This document shows positions 34,132-45,226 of a stretch of 64,000 nt of DNA, piece after piece (within the stretch, counting starts at the first letter, position 1; the number at the start of each line of letters is the position of its first letter). A program made the position numbers and the translations under genes. Below the pieces are notes generated by a model, which saw only the letters and a list, made by a program, of their open reading frames with translations, was not told the DNA's origin and did not search any database. The stretch comes from Rhipicephalus microplus (taxonomy: Eukaryota > Arthropoda > Arachnida > Ixodida > Ixodidae), in the NCBI RefSeq assembly GCF_043290135.1, contig NC_134700.1, positions 155,078,053 to 155,142,052 on the forward strand, read 5' to 3'.

Positions 34132-34436
34132 GTGGTTGGCAGCTGCGGGATCGGCCGGCGTCAGCGACATCGATGCGGTGAGTGCCTGATGTTTTCCCCT
34201 CAGTTCACCAGACTACTCTAGCTCAGGTTGTAGTAGTTTAGAGAAGGGCTGTGTGAAGCATTATAGTGAGCTTTGATCGTTTCGAGCAAAGTCGAAGTGC
34301 TTTGAAACCAAAGTTAATGCGGAGGGGGTAAACACGGGAGTGTGAAAAATTGCTTGCGCGTCTTGCTAGTAGGCTTATAGTGGGTACGGCAAGTAAATTG
34401 TTAACAGGGGCAAACAGCAAGAGGCTAGTGTGAACG

Positions 34437-36905
34437 ATGGAGAACCTTAAAGTGAAGGAACTCATCGAAATTTGTGAGGAACTCGGCATTACTTTAGGCC
34501 GTGCGAAACGAAAGCAAGCGATCCTTGAGATCATGAAGGATGAGGGAGTGTCGGCTGAGGAAGTCGATGAGGCCTGGGTGGATATTAAAGCACGCCGTGA
34601 GGAGGCTGAAAGGCAGGAAATAGAAGCTCGCGAACGTGAGGAGGCTGAAAGGCGTGAAGCTCGCGAGGAGGCTGAAAGGCGTGAAGCTCGTGAGGAGGCT
34701 GAAAGGCGCGAACGTCGCGAGGAGGCCGAGAGACAAGAGCGCCTAGAGTTGAAACGACTAGAATTGGCAATCCTACAGTGTTCGCAGGCGCCTAGCGTAG
34801 CTTCTCCGACGATTCAGGTCAGCGGTTTTAGAATTCGGGACCAACTGCCACCGTTCGTAGTAGGTGAGGACATGGCGAAGTATCTCGTCAAGTTTGAACA
34901 CGTCTGTGAGCGAAACGCTTTGGAGCGGTCTCTTTGGGCGCGGAACCTGCTAGCTCTTCTTCCCGGCGAAGTGTCCGACGCGATAACTTGCTTGTCGAGG
35001 GAAGCGTTTGAGAGCTATGACGAGGTTAAAGAAGTGCTCTTGAGACGTTATAAGTTGTCACCCGAGGCTTTCAGGCAAAGGTTTCGGTATGCTAAAAAGG
35101 GGAATGAGTCACACGTTGACTTCGCGTTTCGTCTTAAAGCCGATTTGATTGAATGGCTCAAGGGCGAAGGTGTTTATGACGACCGCGATAAAGTGGTGGA
35201 ATGCGTTGCATTGGAGCAATTCTACCGCTGCATCGAGGAGGATGTCAGACTTTGGCTGCAGGACAGACTTGGGGAAGTACAGTTAAATAAGGCAGCTGAG
35301 TTAGCTGAGGAGTATTATGCTCGCCGGAAGTTGCATATCAGGGCAGTGCGCGTTGAAAAGGATGAAAGGAAAGAGGGCTTTTCAAGGAAACCTGATCAAC
35401 GGAAATCCGCTCCGCACCGTAATTTCAAGAAGGAACCGTCTCTTACGAAGGACAGTGTAGGGGAAGGGCAAACAGAAGCGGAGAAATCGAGTGAGGTTTC
35501 TACCACACAGGCATTTGAATCGGAAAACAAACGGAAGCCGGTAATTTGCTACAACTGCAAAAAGGAAGGGCACATCGCGATAAACTGTAAGCAAAAGTTT
35601 GCTTTTGCAACAATTAGAGAATCGGAAAAGAACATGCGGTTGTTGGAGCCGTATCTCCAAGAAATTAAAGTAAATAAGAAAACGTGCCGAGCGCTTAGAG
35701 ACTCAGCGGCAACCATGGATGTTGTCCATCCTTCATTGGTGTCTCCGGATGATTTCACAGGAGAATGCGCGTGGATCAGGCAAGTCGCCAAGGAGCAGAG
35801 TGTTCGCTTACCAATCGCCACGGTTGTCATTGAAGGCCCGTTCGGTAAGTTTTGCACCGAAGCGGCTGTGTCTGCCGCGCTAAATGATCGTTTTCCTTAT
35901 CTTTTCTCCAACAACTCGGAGCAGTTTCTCAAAGAGCAGGGCAAATCGTTCTTCCCCAACTTAGCGTGCATGGCCCTCACGCGATCGCAAACGCGGAAGC
36001 CTGATCTGGTTCAATGCAGTGAACTCTCAAGTGACCTTGTCGGCGGGTCGACGGAACCCCAGAAAGGAAATTTTCCGCATGAGTCATGTGAGCAGTCACG
36101 CGAGCGGCCCGTCGCGAAAGCGGTCGGCACGGCCGGCGCGGTAGGGGGAGACGACATGGCGCCAATGAGTCAGAGCGAGAGGGTTGCAACGCTCTCGCCT
36201 GTAGCGGAAAGTTGGAGCGAGCTGCCGAGAGTTGATCGAGAGACGCTCATTCGAGAGCAGCGTGAGGATCTCTCGATTGAAGCGCTAGCGGAAAGCCAAA
36301 TTGAAGCGCTAGGGGAAAGCCAGAAAAACGCGGCAAAAGTGCTGTCGAAGGAGCACTACGAGGAATCGGTGAAGAAGCGTGCTTTTGAAGTAGGAAGTCA
36401 GGTAATGCTGCTGCAGCCGTCCAAAAGGAACAAGCTTGAGGTTGATTGGGAAGGGCCCGCCAAAGTATTATCGAAGTCTTGCGATACAACTTATGAAGTG
36501 AAATTAGGAAGGCGGCCGGACAAAATTTACAACTTGATGAAACCATACGTTCAACATCAAGCGGTCGTAAATCTGTTGTTGAATGCTTCAAAGGAAGAGG
36601 AAGCAGAAATTTTTAGTTCTAGTGAGGTAATTGAAGGGGGGTCGAAAGTAATCCGGGAGCAGATAAACCTAGAGCCTAGGTTAAGTGAAGTCCGGAAAGA
36701 GGACCTGAGAAAGATTGTTTTGGTGTTTGAAGATGTGTTTTCGAACCGTCCCGGAAACACGAGGGTGATCGAACACGATATCGAGCTAAGCGGTGAGGAG
36801 TCAATCCGTAGCAAGCCGTATCGTTGTTCACCTGTGCAACGTCGAAAGAGTGAGCCGCTCTTGGTGCCGCATAGGTATCGTCGCCTAAAAGTGGCCGGTT
36901 ACTGA
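34437..36905 (+). CDS. Element C gag-pol remnant, 822 codons, open
   Basis: Residues 1-50 are a SAP-like start, KELIEICEELGI. Residues about 52-105 are a Glu/Arg-rich charged helix of near-repeats (REEAERREA). The capsid region follows (FRIRDQLPPFVVGEDMAKYL, and later RRYKLSPEAFRQRF). A CCHC zinc knuckle (CYNCKKEGHIAINC) lies near residue 370. Next is a protease start where the usual D-S-G is DSAAT. An integrase C-terminal module follows (FEVGSQVMLLQPSKRNKLEV) and then the N-terminal edge of RT (IELSGEESIRSKPYR). The integrase zinc and catalytic core and all RT catalytic motifs are absent. IN-before-RT order is known from the Gmr1-like branch of Ty3/gypsy, so the parent probably belonged there. 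There is no stop or frameshift in 2.4 kb. Confidence 0.85.
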   Translation: MENLKVKELIEICEELGITLGRAKRKQAILEIMKDEGVSAEEVDEAWVDIKARREEAERQEIEAREREEAERREAREEAERREAREEAERRERREEAERQERLELKRLELAILQCSQAPSVASPTIQVSGFRIRDQLPPFVVGEDMAKYLVKFEHVCERNALERSLWARNLLALLPGEVSDAITCLSREAFESYDEVKEVLLRRYKLSPEAFRQRFRYAKKGNESHVDFAFRLKADLIEWLKGEGVYDDRDKVVECVALEQFYRCIEEDVRLWLQDRLGEVQLNKAAELAEEYYARRKLHIRAVRVEKDERKEGFSRKPDQRKSAPHRNFKKEPSLTKDSVGEGQTEAEKSSEVSTTQAFESENKRKPVICYNCKKEGHIAINCKQKFAFATIRESEKNMRLLEPYLQEIKVNKKTCRALRDSAATMDVVHPSLVSPDDFTGECAWIRQVAKEQSVRLPIATVVIEGPFGKFCTEAAVSAALNDRFPYLFSNNSEQFLKEQGKSFFPNLACMALTRSQTRKPDLVQCSELSSDLVGGSTEPQKGNFPHESCEQSRERPVAKAVGTAGAVGGDDMAPMSQSERVATLSPVAESWSELPRVDRETLIREQREDLSIEALAESQIEALGESQKNAAKVLSKEHYEESVKKRAFEVGSQVMLLQPSKRNKLEVDWEGPAKVLSKSCDTTYEVKLGRRPDKIYNLMKPYVQHQAVVNLLLNASKEEEAEIFSSSEVIEGGSKVIREQINLEPRLSEVRKEDLRKIVLVFEDVFSNRPGNTRVIEHDIELSGEESIRSKPYRCSPVQRRKSEPLLVPHRYRRLKVAGY

Positions 36906-37600
36906 AGTGGAGCATGTTGCTCCATAGCGCAACTTTGACGTTCGCTAAAGAAAAAAAAAGGGAAAGGTGAACGCTAATGCAGGTGCATTGAGCAGTGCGT
37001 TCCAGCTAGTACCTTCTCAACCTTTCGGTTTCTCGTTGGCGATTCGGGGAAAAATTTTGACCTCATCACGACCTGGGCTGAGCGCTCTCGTTTGGAGTGA
37101 TCTCAAGGGGCCAACTTTATGTGGTATTCTAATTCGTTGCGTTGTTGTAATTGTGAAAAATTCAAGTTCTTACTTTAAGAGTCTTGTGTCCCACATGTGC
37201 CTCTTGATGTAGAGGGAGCAAAATCCCGATAGACACGTAGATAGGTATATGTTGTATCATATTTTGTCTGGTGTTCTGTCGGGTGACCGAGGGCACTTGC
37301 GTGTGTCGTGTGTTGTCTGTTGTCGATCCGGTCTTGGCAAGTTGCAGAACCGTCGATAAGTGCTGAAGCCGAAGATGGTCAGAAGAGACGAGTGAAGCTG
37401 GTCGACAAGTTGTGGCGACAAGCCAGTGGAGCTGGGATCCGTAGTCAAGAATGGGCTGTATTCCCGGAACAGTCTGGAGCTGTATTCTCCCCATGGCCCT
37501 GGAGGCGAACCTGGAGGGACTTGGCGGACGAGCGCACCTGACATCCGAGCCCCGTGGAAGCAGCTCGTCTTTCCGGTGCATTGTCTGGCGGCGGGGGTGC
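36906..37600 (+). other. Element C 3' internal non-coding part
   Basis: Between the stop and the 3' LTR there is no domain-bearing frame. Fragments of pol may persist but are not recognisable, and no envelope-like gene is seen. Confidence 0.6.
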
Positions 37601-38236
37601 TGTTATGCCAGCGAGTCCTCGTCAAACGTCCGTGCCTCGGAAAAAGGCAATCTGGGTCAAGGCCAGCCGCAACCCGCCCGACGCGAACATCTCAACGGCG
37701 TGAACACGCGCGGCGCCCTCTGGCCCAGGTGCAGTGAGTCAGCGGCGCACGTGACAGCGAGCCGGCGGCCGCGTGCCTGGTGGTCTGACGCTTGGCGCGG
37801 CGCGCCATTGGAGGAGTCTGCCCTGACGACAACGTGGCGCTTCTGATTGGACATTTTGGTTGGACCCGGTGTAAATAAAAGAAGCCCTGCGGCGCGTCGC
37901 GATCGGCAGTCCTAGAGAGAGGAGTCCCCATGTCGGAGGGCCGACATGTGTGTGAGTCAGCGGTTTTAGGCGAAAAGCTGACCTATGTGTTAGAGAAAAG
38001 AGCTCGGCTTTTCGAGTCTCTGTCGGCCCCAGTGCCGAAATTGTAACGCTTCTGTATATATGCTGTACATAAACCTTGTTTAACTCACCATCGTCTCGTC
38101 CGCTCGTCTTATCAGCTCTGCGCAGAAGCAGTCGCGAGCTGATAAACATACGCTACGCAACAGTGGTGGCTTCGGCGGGATCGGCCCGTCGTTCGCAACA
38201 GTGGTGGAAGCGGCGGGATCGGTCCGTTTCTCAACA
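37601..38236 (+). repeat. 3' LTR of element C
   Basis: Reads identical to 33496-34131, offset 4105 bp. Confidence 0.93.
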
Positions 38237-38240
38237 CCCT

Positions 38241-39306
38241 CCGCCCGAATTATGCATTATGGTTTATAAGGGCGTCGATGAAGAATATATAAACATCCTG
38301 GAAGAAATATACAGTGGATCAACTGCTACCATAGTGCTTCATAAAGGAAGCAATAGAATACCAATCAAGAAGGGTGTAAGGCAGGTAGACGCAATCTCCC
38401 CAATGCTATTTACCGCGTGCTTACAGGAGGTTTTCAGAAGCATAGAATGGGAACAGTTAGGGATAAGGGTTAATGGAGAGTACCTTAGTAACCTGCGCTT
38501 CTCCGATGACATTGCATTGCTGAGTAACTCAGGGGACGAATTGAAACTCATGAGTACGGAGTTAGACAAGGAGAGCACAAAGGCGGCTCTTAAAATTAAT
38601 CTGCATGAAACGAAAGTAATGTACAACAACCTCGGAAAAGAGCAGCGCTCCGAGATGGGTAATAGTGCACTTCAAGTTGTAAAAGACTATGTCTACCTAG
38701 GGCAGGTAATAACCGCGGAGCCGAACTACGGGATTGAACTAACTAGAAGAATAAGAATGGGGTGGAGTACATTCGGCAAGCACTCTCAAATTATGACAGG
38801 TAGATTGCCACTATCCCTCAAGAGGAAGGTATTTAACAGCTGTATCTTGCTGGTACTAAGCTACGGAGCAGAAACCTGGAGACTTACAAAGAGGGTTCAG
38901 CTTAAATTGAGGATGACGCAGCGAGAAATGGAAAGAAAAATGGTCGGTGTAACCTTAAGAGACAAGGAGAGAGCAGAGTGGATTAGGAAACATACGGGGG
39001 TTAAGGATATCATAGTTGAAATCAAGAAGAGAAAATGGACATGGGCCGGGCATGTAGCGCGTAGATAGGACAATCGCTGGTCATTAAGGGCAACTAACTG
39101 GAGTCCCAAAGAAGGCAAGCGAGTTAGGGGGAGACAGAAGGTTAGGTGGGCAGATGAGATTAAGAAGTTTGCGGGTATAAATTGGCAGCAGCAAGCACAG
39201 GAGCGGGTTAACTGACGGAACATGGGAGAGGCCTTTGTCCTGCAGTGGACGTAGTCAGGATGATGATGATAATGATGATGATCATGATGATGATGATGAT
39301 GATGAT
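38241..39306 (+). mobile_element. RTE-type non-LTR retrotransposon, 5'-truncated
   Basis: Encodes the C-terminal half of an RTE/BovB-like endonuclease-RT protein. GVRQVDAISPMLFTACLQE (palm), LRFSDDIALLS (catalytic F-x-D-D, usually FADD) and the thumb segment SYGAETWRLT are present, followed by WAGHVARR. A TAG follows WAGHVARR at about 39066; the frame continues recognisably to RGRQKVRWADEI with further stops. The 3' end is a GAT/ATG trinucleotide tail (39258-39306), typical of RTE elements. The 5' side is broken by element C. An open frame from 38076 fuses LTR sequence to this RT only by chance. Confidence 0.88.
38262..39068 (+). pseudogene. RTE reverse transcriptase fragment
   Basis: About 269 codons of RT and thumb are open from the first LINE-derived Met (MVYKGVDEEYINILEEIYSG) to a premature TAG at 39066-39068. 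The endonuclease domain and RT fingers are missing. The active-site Asp pair is present in FSDD, but the fragment has no promoter of its own and is interpreted as dead. Confidence 0.85.
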
Positions 39307-40399
39307 AAGGGCAATTTAAACGTGGGAGCGTCAGTCAGCGCCGACAGTAGCCACAATGACGAGTGTGGAACTCTTCTGCCTGTTTGGCGTCACATAGCAC
39401 GTGATCTTAATACGAGCTGGCAGGTGACCAATAGTCCCTCGTATAATAGTATATACCTGAAGGCATCAAATCTGCCAGCATGATATTCTCGCTATGAATG
39501 AAGCAAGGAACTGTGAATTTAAGGGCTCAATTTCTTTGTTAGACACAATAATAATGAGAATTGGCAGATAATGATGTCAAGGAAAGTATAGGTATGCTAT
39601 TAGAAATAACTGTGATGTAAACTTGAATAAAGAAAAGCGGTATTGTGTCAGTCGAACGAAGCGCGCTTGCATCAATGACAAAAACCTCGTATATAGAGTA
39701 TGCTGTATATAGCCCTGCGGTCGGCAAACTGAGGCACCCGGCATGATGTGCGAACTCTTCCTCTTGTCACATCTCATTCGAAGGTTGACAGTAGTGTTTA
39801 TACCTCGAATTGAGTTTCGGTGATAACTTTTGTTTGTAAATTGCAACTTTCTGAAGTTTGTGATTAAAAGAAGTTAAGTCCTATGCTTATAATATGGTTT
39901 TTGTAGATTTTTCTCTGCTGACACAATTTTTTCCTTTGCCTGTGACTGTGCTCCCTTACCCCCCTCCCCCCCCCCTCAAGGTGTCGGCTTCAAACATCTT
40001 GGTACTCTGCATCAAAGGTTACTGACCCGTAGCCTATTACATCAAGCTTTAAGACAGTAATATGCGTAAATGTAGTCGTTCTGTAATCATGTATTTTTGT
40101 TCGCGAGTGTGCTTGTGTTATATATGGGCTCGTGCGTTCAAATCTTCTAGACAATTAGAATACACTTCCTGTGTGTGTTCTGGAGTGATCGTGTTCAGGC
40201 GTCATGTCATTTATCTTGGAGTATGGAGAACAATAGCATAATTAACTTCGTAAATTCGGAGAATTGGGCATTTACGGAAAACGAACACACATAAACGCCG
40301 AACTTCCACTACAACAAACCTCCGAAAACACCCTCCCAATTTTAAGAAAGTAAACTCGGACAGCACGGAGCGCTAACTCAAATACGTCTTAAAACGCAG
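39307..40399. other. Intronic sequence between RTE tail and channel exon e
   Basis: Contains a tail-only copy of the second SINE family (about 39535-39640). The remainder shows no gene or recognisable element. Confidence 0.6.
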
Positions 40400-40643
40400 G
40401 AAGTGCTGCGACACAACTACTCGGCGACGTTGACGCGGGTGCCGTTCTTCGCGCAAGCGGACCCGGACTTCACGAACGCGATAGCAGAGCATCTCAACGC
40501 CGAATTCTACCAGCCGCACGATGTGATCGCTCGACGCGGCACCATCGGCCACAAGGTGTACTTCATGCGATCCGGCGTCGCCCACGTGCTCAGCGAGACC
40601 GATGAACTGCTGGACACCGTCACAGAGGGGTCCTATTTCGGCC
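40400..40643 (+). CDS. HCN-like channel, exon e: end of C-linker and start of cyclic-nucleotide-binding domain
   Basis: The acceptor is AAAACGCAG and the donor TTCGGCC/GTGAGC, entering in phase 0 and leaving in phase 1. It encodes LTRVPFFAQADPDFTNAIAE (compare HCN 'MPLFANADPNFVTAML'). The beta-roll follows (QPHDVIARRGTIGHKVYFM, SGVAHVLSE, TEGSYFG). The exon ends inside the codon that in HCN encodes the cAMP-contacting Glu of 'FGE'. The split codon begins with C, so it cannot be Glu. Confidence 0.9.
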
Positions 40644-42062
40644 GTGAGCTCGCTTATTCGCACCAGTCGCACACCTGGCGCCTGCAACGGGCCCGTAGCT
40701 GCAGGCACTTTTTTTTCCCGATAGGGATTCCACTTGCTGAAGACCTTGACTATTTCAGAAGAGCACCTGTTTTCATTACTCATATTCGGTAAAAAAAAAT
40801 CTCCATTAGGACTTAAAGAGAGAGCAGGGCGGGCTACTGGGGCACCCCCTCTGAACGGGTCTGGCCTGCACGCTATGCACGGTGGAGTCTGAAAAGCGGA
40901 GCTATGTAGCTGGTATAAATGTGTAATTAAAGTACAGCTCGCAGGGGAACAATAAACAAAAGTGAAAGGAAACCACATACCAAGAAATAAAAACGCATCG
41001 CGTGCACCGTCTTCCAAGAGAGACATTTAAAACCACAGCGCCCGCCATACAAAGGACATCCTCCACACACAACGTGCTCTAGGAAATGTCGCTTATGACA
41101 AAAAAAAATAGGACAGAGCAGAAGGAGGTCAGCATAGTAAGTAAATTTGAACGAAAGAGAGAAACTTGACTTTGTCGTGACGAATTCACACTTATTGGCA
41201 AGCAACTATATTTCGTGGCAGAAATGTGGAATAATAGCGCAAGACGTTACACCATCTGAATCGCGCAACGAGCGAGTGAGGTCCAACCATCACGAGGCAT
41301 TCTGAAACAATCGATAATTTTCATCAGCCACAGCATGCTCAATTGAGTGTGCTGCTGCGCGTATTAAGGAGTACCTGCAGCAACTGTAATTCCGGTGGGC
41401 GCACTATAGCATGGTTTTCAATGGGCAGCTTGACGCGCACATCTCGACCTTCACAACTTGGTCGGGGTGTCATCCAATGAAAAAGGAAGCATGAGAAGTG
41501 AGCGAGAAGGCGATGCGAACGATGCCTGTAAAGCTATCGCGTTGCACTCTTAAAGGCGAAGCTTAGAAAGAAGCGACACGTTTTCAGCTTGGTCGGAAAG
41601 CGCTGCCGATCGGTACAGTCCATGCAGGCTCCCGAGAGCACGCGAGTCATACGTTATAGTGCAGAGCCTGACCTGGAATTTTGAAATAATTCTCGGAGTG
41701 AGCTAAGCGTCGCACTGCCTTCGGGATCTTCCCATCTGACGTTTGGTGTCACGCGTGTCCACATCGCCACCCGCTGTTTTTTTTTTGTTGTTTCCAGTGA
41801 GCATCATTTCAAGCCTGTGGTCCATCCATAAATCTCATGTGGCGGGCTCACGCTCACTGCAAAGCGTTCACTATACAGGCCTTAACAAGACTAGAAAAAC
41901 TTAAAACAGGGTTGAAATAAACGAACGAGGTGTAAAGTAATATAATTAGTGGAAGTAAGCAAAAAGTAGTCGTTAAAATGAACTTAAAATTGCTAAAAAC
42001 ATTACGTACGCATGGGTGGACTCAGGCGGGGTGCAAGAGGGAGCACTGCCGCATCGTTAAGC

Positions 42063-42104
42063 CACGGCCGCTGGATCAAAGCGCGCTTTGATCCAGCGGC
42101 CGTG
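42063..42104. repeat. Perfect 42-bp palindrome
   Basis: cacggccgctggatcaaagc, then GC, then the exact reverse complement. No spacer and no mismatch. Confidence 0.95.
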
Positions 42105-42627
42105 TTTGAGCAATGTCCATTTCCCTGCCTCATGCACCTCGCTGGCGTGGCAAGGTGTGGCATCGCTTGTCTGATGGGATCAGGGGCTTCACATATTGAT
42201 CATGCAAATAGCCTGACGTAAGTCGCTGTGGGCGACGGATATCTCAACTATACCGTAACACGCAGGAGGTATGTAGATAATGCACAGAAAAGGTATACCA
42301 CAATGTCGCACACCGAGGTTGCAAACCTTCCTGACAAGATTCTACAATTGCCGGGGAAACCTTTCATGCTTGGCTCAATCAGTGGCGTGTCCGACGCTTC
42401 GGTAAACGGCTTGGACTAGTTGGTGCGTAGTGATATGTGCAAGTTTTTTTCTCTAGCGCGAGAACATAAAAAAAAGGACATGGTAGACAGAAAGAGCGCA
42501 GGCTTCCAACTAACTTTTTTTTCACAGAGTGGCAAGAATATATATGCTTTTTTCTTCGCAGAAAAGAACAGGTCAAGGCGAAACTTTTTGCAACTATCTA
42601 TCGCCTTTCAAAGCTTTTGAAATCCCA

Positions 42628-42845
42628 GGGCCCCGGTAAGAGTTTTCGCACGCTTCTTAAGCTTAACCAGACAAATCTCATCTTTCTCCTTTAAAACAGA
42701 CTCCATTGCTGGTACAACCTTCACCTTAAGCATTGAACGAGGAAGAACCGCAAATCCAGCTTCTTTGTCAGCCGGCAGAAGGGACAAAAAATGTGCCTTT
42801 GGGTACGGGACAGTGCTTCCAAACGGAGCACAGGTAACTACTTAG
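42628..42845 (-). pseudogene. Possible Penelope-like/RT element fragment
   Basis: The minus strand is open for about 70 codons with FLSLLPADKEAGFAVLPRSM and then VKLKKRAKTLT. The 'LPADK' motif followed by hydrophobic V-L-P is characteristic of Penelope-like and related RT proteins just before the RT core. Nothing else of such an element is visible. Confidence 0.35.
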
Positions 42846-42912
42846 GGTAGCTTTAGCGAGAAATAAACACGAAAGACGAACAAGCGCAACTATCAACTGA
42901 ATTTATTCGAAA

Positions 42913-43128
<216 letters not shown>

Positions 43129-43243
43129 CGAACAAAGTCACAGTGTTTATATCGCGCTAAAAGATATACTGTAAGAATGAACTAACTCGTGCAACTAGTC
43201 ACTATACTGCAGCGATAACCACGAACGGAAATTGGTCGAACAC

Positions 43244-43302
43244 GAAAGACTATCCTTTTTAAAGAGAAACGGAACGTTTCTCTTTAAGAAGGATAGTCTT
43301 TC
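43244..43302. repeat. Hairpin with 28-bp arms and 3-base loop
   Basis: gaaagactatcctttttaaa pairs with the segment ending ggatagtctttc, with one mismatch. Spacer GAA. Confidence 0.9.
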
Positions 43303-44504
43303 CTGGGAAGCTTCAAGGTTGTTTAGAAAAATTTATTGTCACAAACGTCAGTTACATTCAACAGAACATTTTCTTCTTAAACATAGAATAATGATGTTAA
43401 CAAAACAGACGTAATTTACGTGAACATGGATATGAGATGACGTTGAAACAACATGTACATTCGGTGGTTCACATAAACACAACCACAGAAAATATTTCAA
43501 GTTGAACTAGAGACACAAATAAAACATGAATATGTACATTTTGCATATTTACATGTTGGCATGCCATTTCTGCTGGCGCATCGACACATCAGCCTACCAA
43601 TACCAGGGCGGCCCAAAGACGAGTTTTACTTGTCAGTCGCAGAACGACACAAAATGGTCTAAAATTTTGGTCTGTCTGTTTGTTGTTGTCTGCCCAATGA
43701 TTCAGCCATCCGGAGAAAGTTGGGCCCCTTGCTCAATGCTCACTTATCTTCATCTGGTGGCGGCGTTCATACTTCTGAACATTATCAATCAAAAAGCAAA
43801 TATTACACATATTTGAGGTGCAACATCGATACATAAGTGTTAGGCAGCACATAATTTTATTTATGAATGCATACATGCGTAATTATAGAGACCAGTGTGT
43901 TTATTAAGCTGCGCTTACAATTCGACGCTATGAAGGAAGAAGTGGGTGCTTCATACGCGTCGCGAAAAAAAAAATGAGGGGCTTTAACTAAAACTAAAGC
44001 CCCTTCATCCTATAAAACGACCCGCTTCTACCACCTACTAGTGACTCTGCGTTAGAAAAAAAAACCTTTTGTTTTGTCACATTACTGCCAGATGGTGCTG
44101 TATATCACGTATAGTGTCTCCACACACATGACTATTGCCTTTCAACGTCATTTCGAGCAAAACACGGAGATATGGGGCCAATTTTTTGGCTCATGAGGTG
44201 TACTATATGAGGCTTTCGCCTGCAGTGAATAATGTGCCCTTATTGCTATGTACTTCTGAGATCGCAATATACAATCGAATGCCGATGAAGAACATTGGCA
44301 CCTTCAAGCTTTTCCTAAATCTATTTTTGTAAAGTTAATGCGACAACTCGAGAAGAATATGCGATATTTCATGTTTCTATCTCTCGGTTCAAGTATTTTG
44401 GTGAGTGCTAGTTGGTCATAATTAAAGGCTAATTGTTTGAAACTGAGCCTAGTGCTCCGGTTTCACTTCTGGAAACAGCGCTACAAAACAATGAGACAAG
44501 AGTA

Positions 44505-45226
44505 GAGAATATTGCGGCGGCAAAAAGCACGAGAAAGCTCGCTCGGACGAGAAGAAGACGATGTTTCCTGACGGTGCTTCACCGTACATTGCATTTGCTT
44601 ACAATTTCGTACCGTCATGATGCCGGATTTTCACCATTCTACCTTTTGTACGGCAGTTCTCCTGTCTTGCCCTTTGACACGTTACAACCCTCTGACGTAC
44701 AGTTCTGAACGACTGATTACGCCCGAAGTGCAATTACCTTGCCACCCATGCCAGAAAGGTCGCTCGTCATCGCCTGACAGCATTCGAAGCGTCTCAAAAG
44801 CGACGCAACGACCATCGCTATCAAGAAAGACAATTTTCGCCTGGTTCCCTTGTCCTCCTTTAGACACCGTCACGTCGGGTTGGCTTGGCGGAAAAGCTCT
44901 TTTCTCCCTATATACTCTAGGCCGTACAAGATTTTGTGCCAGCTGTCTGACGTGACGTACGAGATTGCACCAGCCGACGTGTATTTGCTACCTCGCGTCA
45001 CAATTGACGTTGTTCTCGAGCTTTATCTACACCGATTAACTGATGCTCCGTGATTTGCACCGGCACGGAGCTAAACCCGCTGGGAGGTCGTTGTTGCGGC
45101 AAAAAGCACTAGATAGCTCACTCCCACTAGAAGAAGACGACGTCTCTTGTCGCCGCTTGGGCAGCAGCTATGTTGGCCGTTAATACACCAGCTCTGCGTT
45201 AGTGTGTCTGCTGCCTTCGTGTTACA
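44505..45226 (+). mobile_element. Decayed Ty3/gypsy remnant: LTR piece, integrase C-terminus, LTR
   Basis: 44508-44575 and 45092-45160 share 'ttgcggc..aaaaagcac' and the 'agaagaagacga' stretch, so they are LTR pieces. Between them lies an integrase end: HDAGFSPFYLLYGSSPVLPF and, in another frame, FLPIYSRPYKILCQLSDVTY. Frames are broken. The 3' LTR appears to run from TGTTGCGGC at 45092 to GTTACA at 45226. Confidence 0.65.

Larger units (their letters stand above)
33496..38236 (+). mobile_element. Element C: recent non-autonomous Ty3/gypsy element with identical LTRs
   Basis: 636-bp LTRs at 33496-34131 and 37601-38236 read identical, and CCCT flanks both ends (33492-33495, 38237-38240). Termini are TGTTATGCC and CTCAACA. 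The interior holds one open gene (34437-36905) and a 0.7-kb non-coding tail with a G-rich tract (GGCGGCGGGGGTGC) against the 3' LTR. Identical LTRs mean very recent insertion. Missing IN and RT cores mean it must have moved with enzymes from a relative. It landed in an older SINE/RTE locus. Confidence 0.93.
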
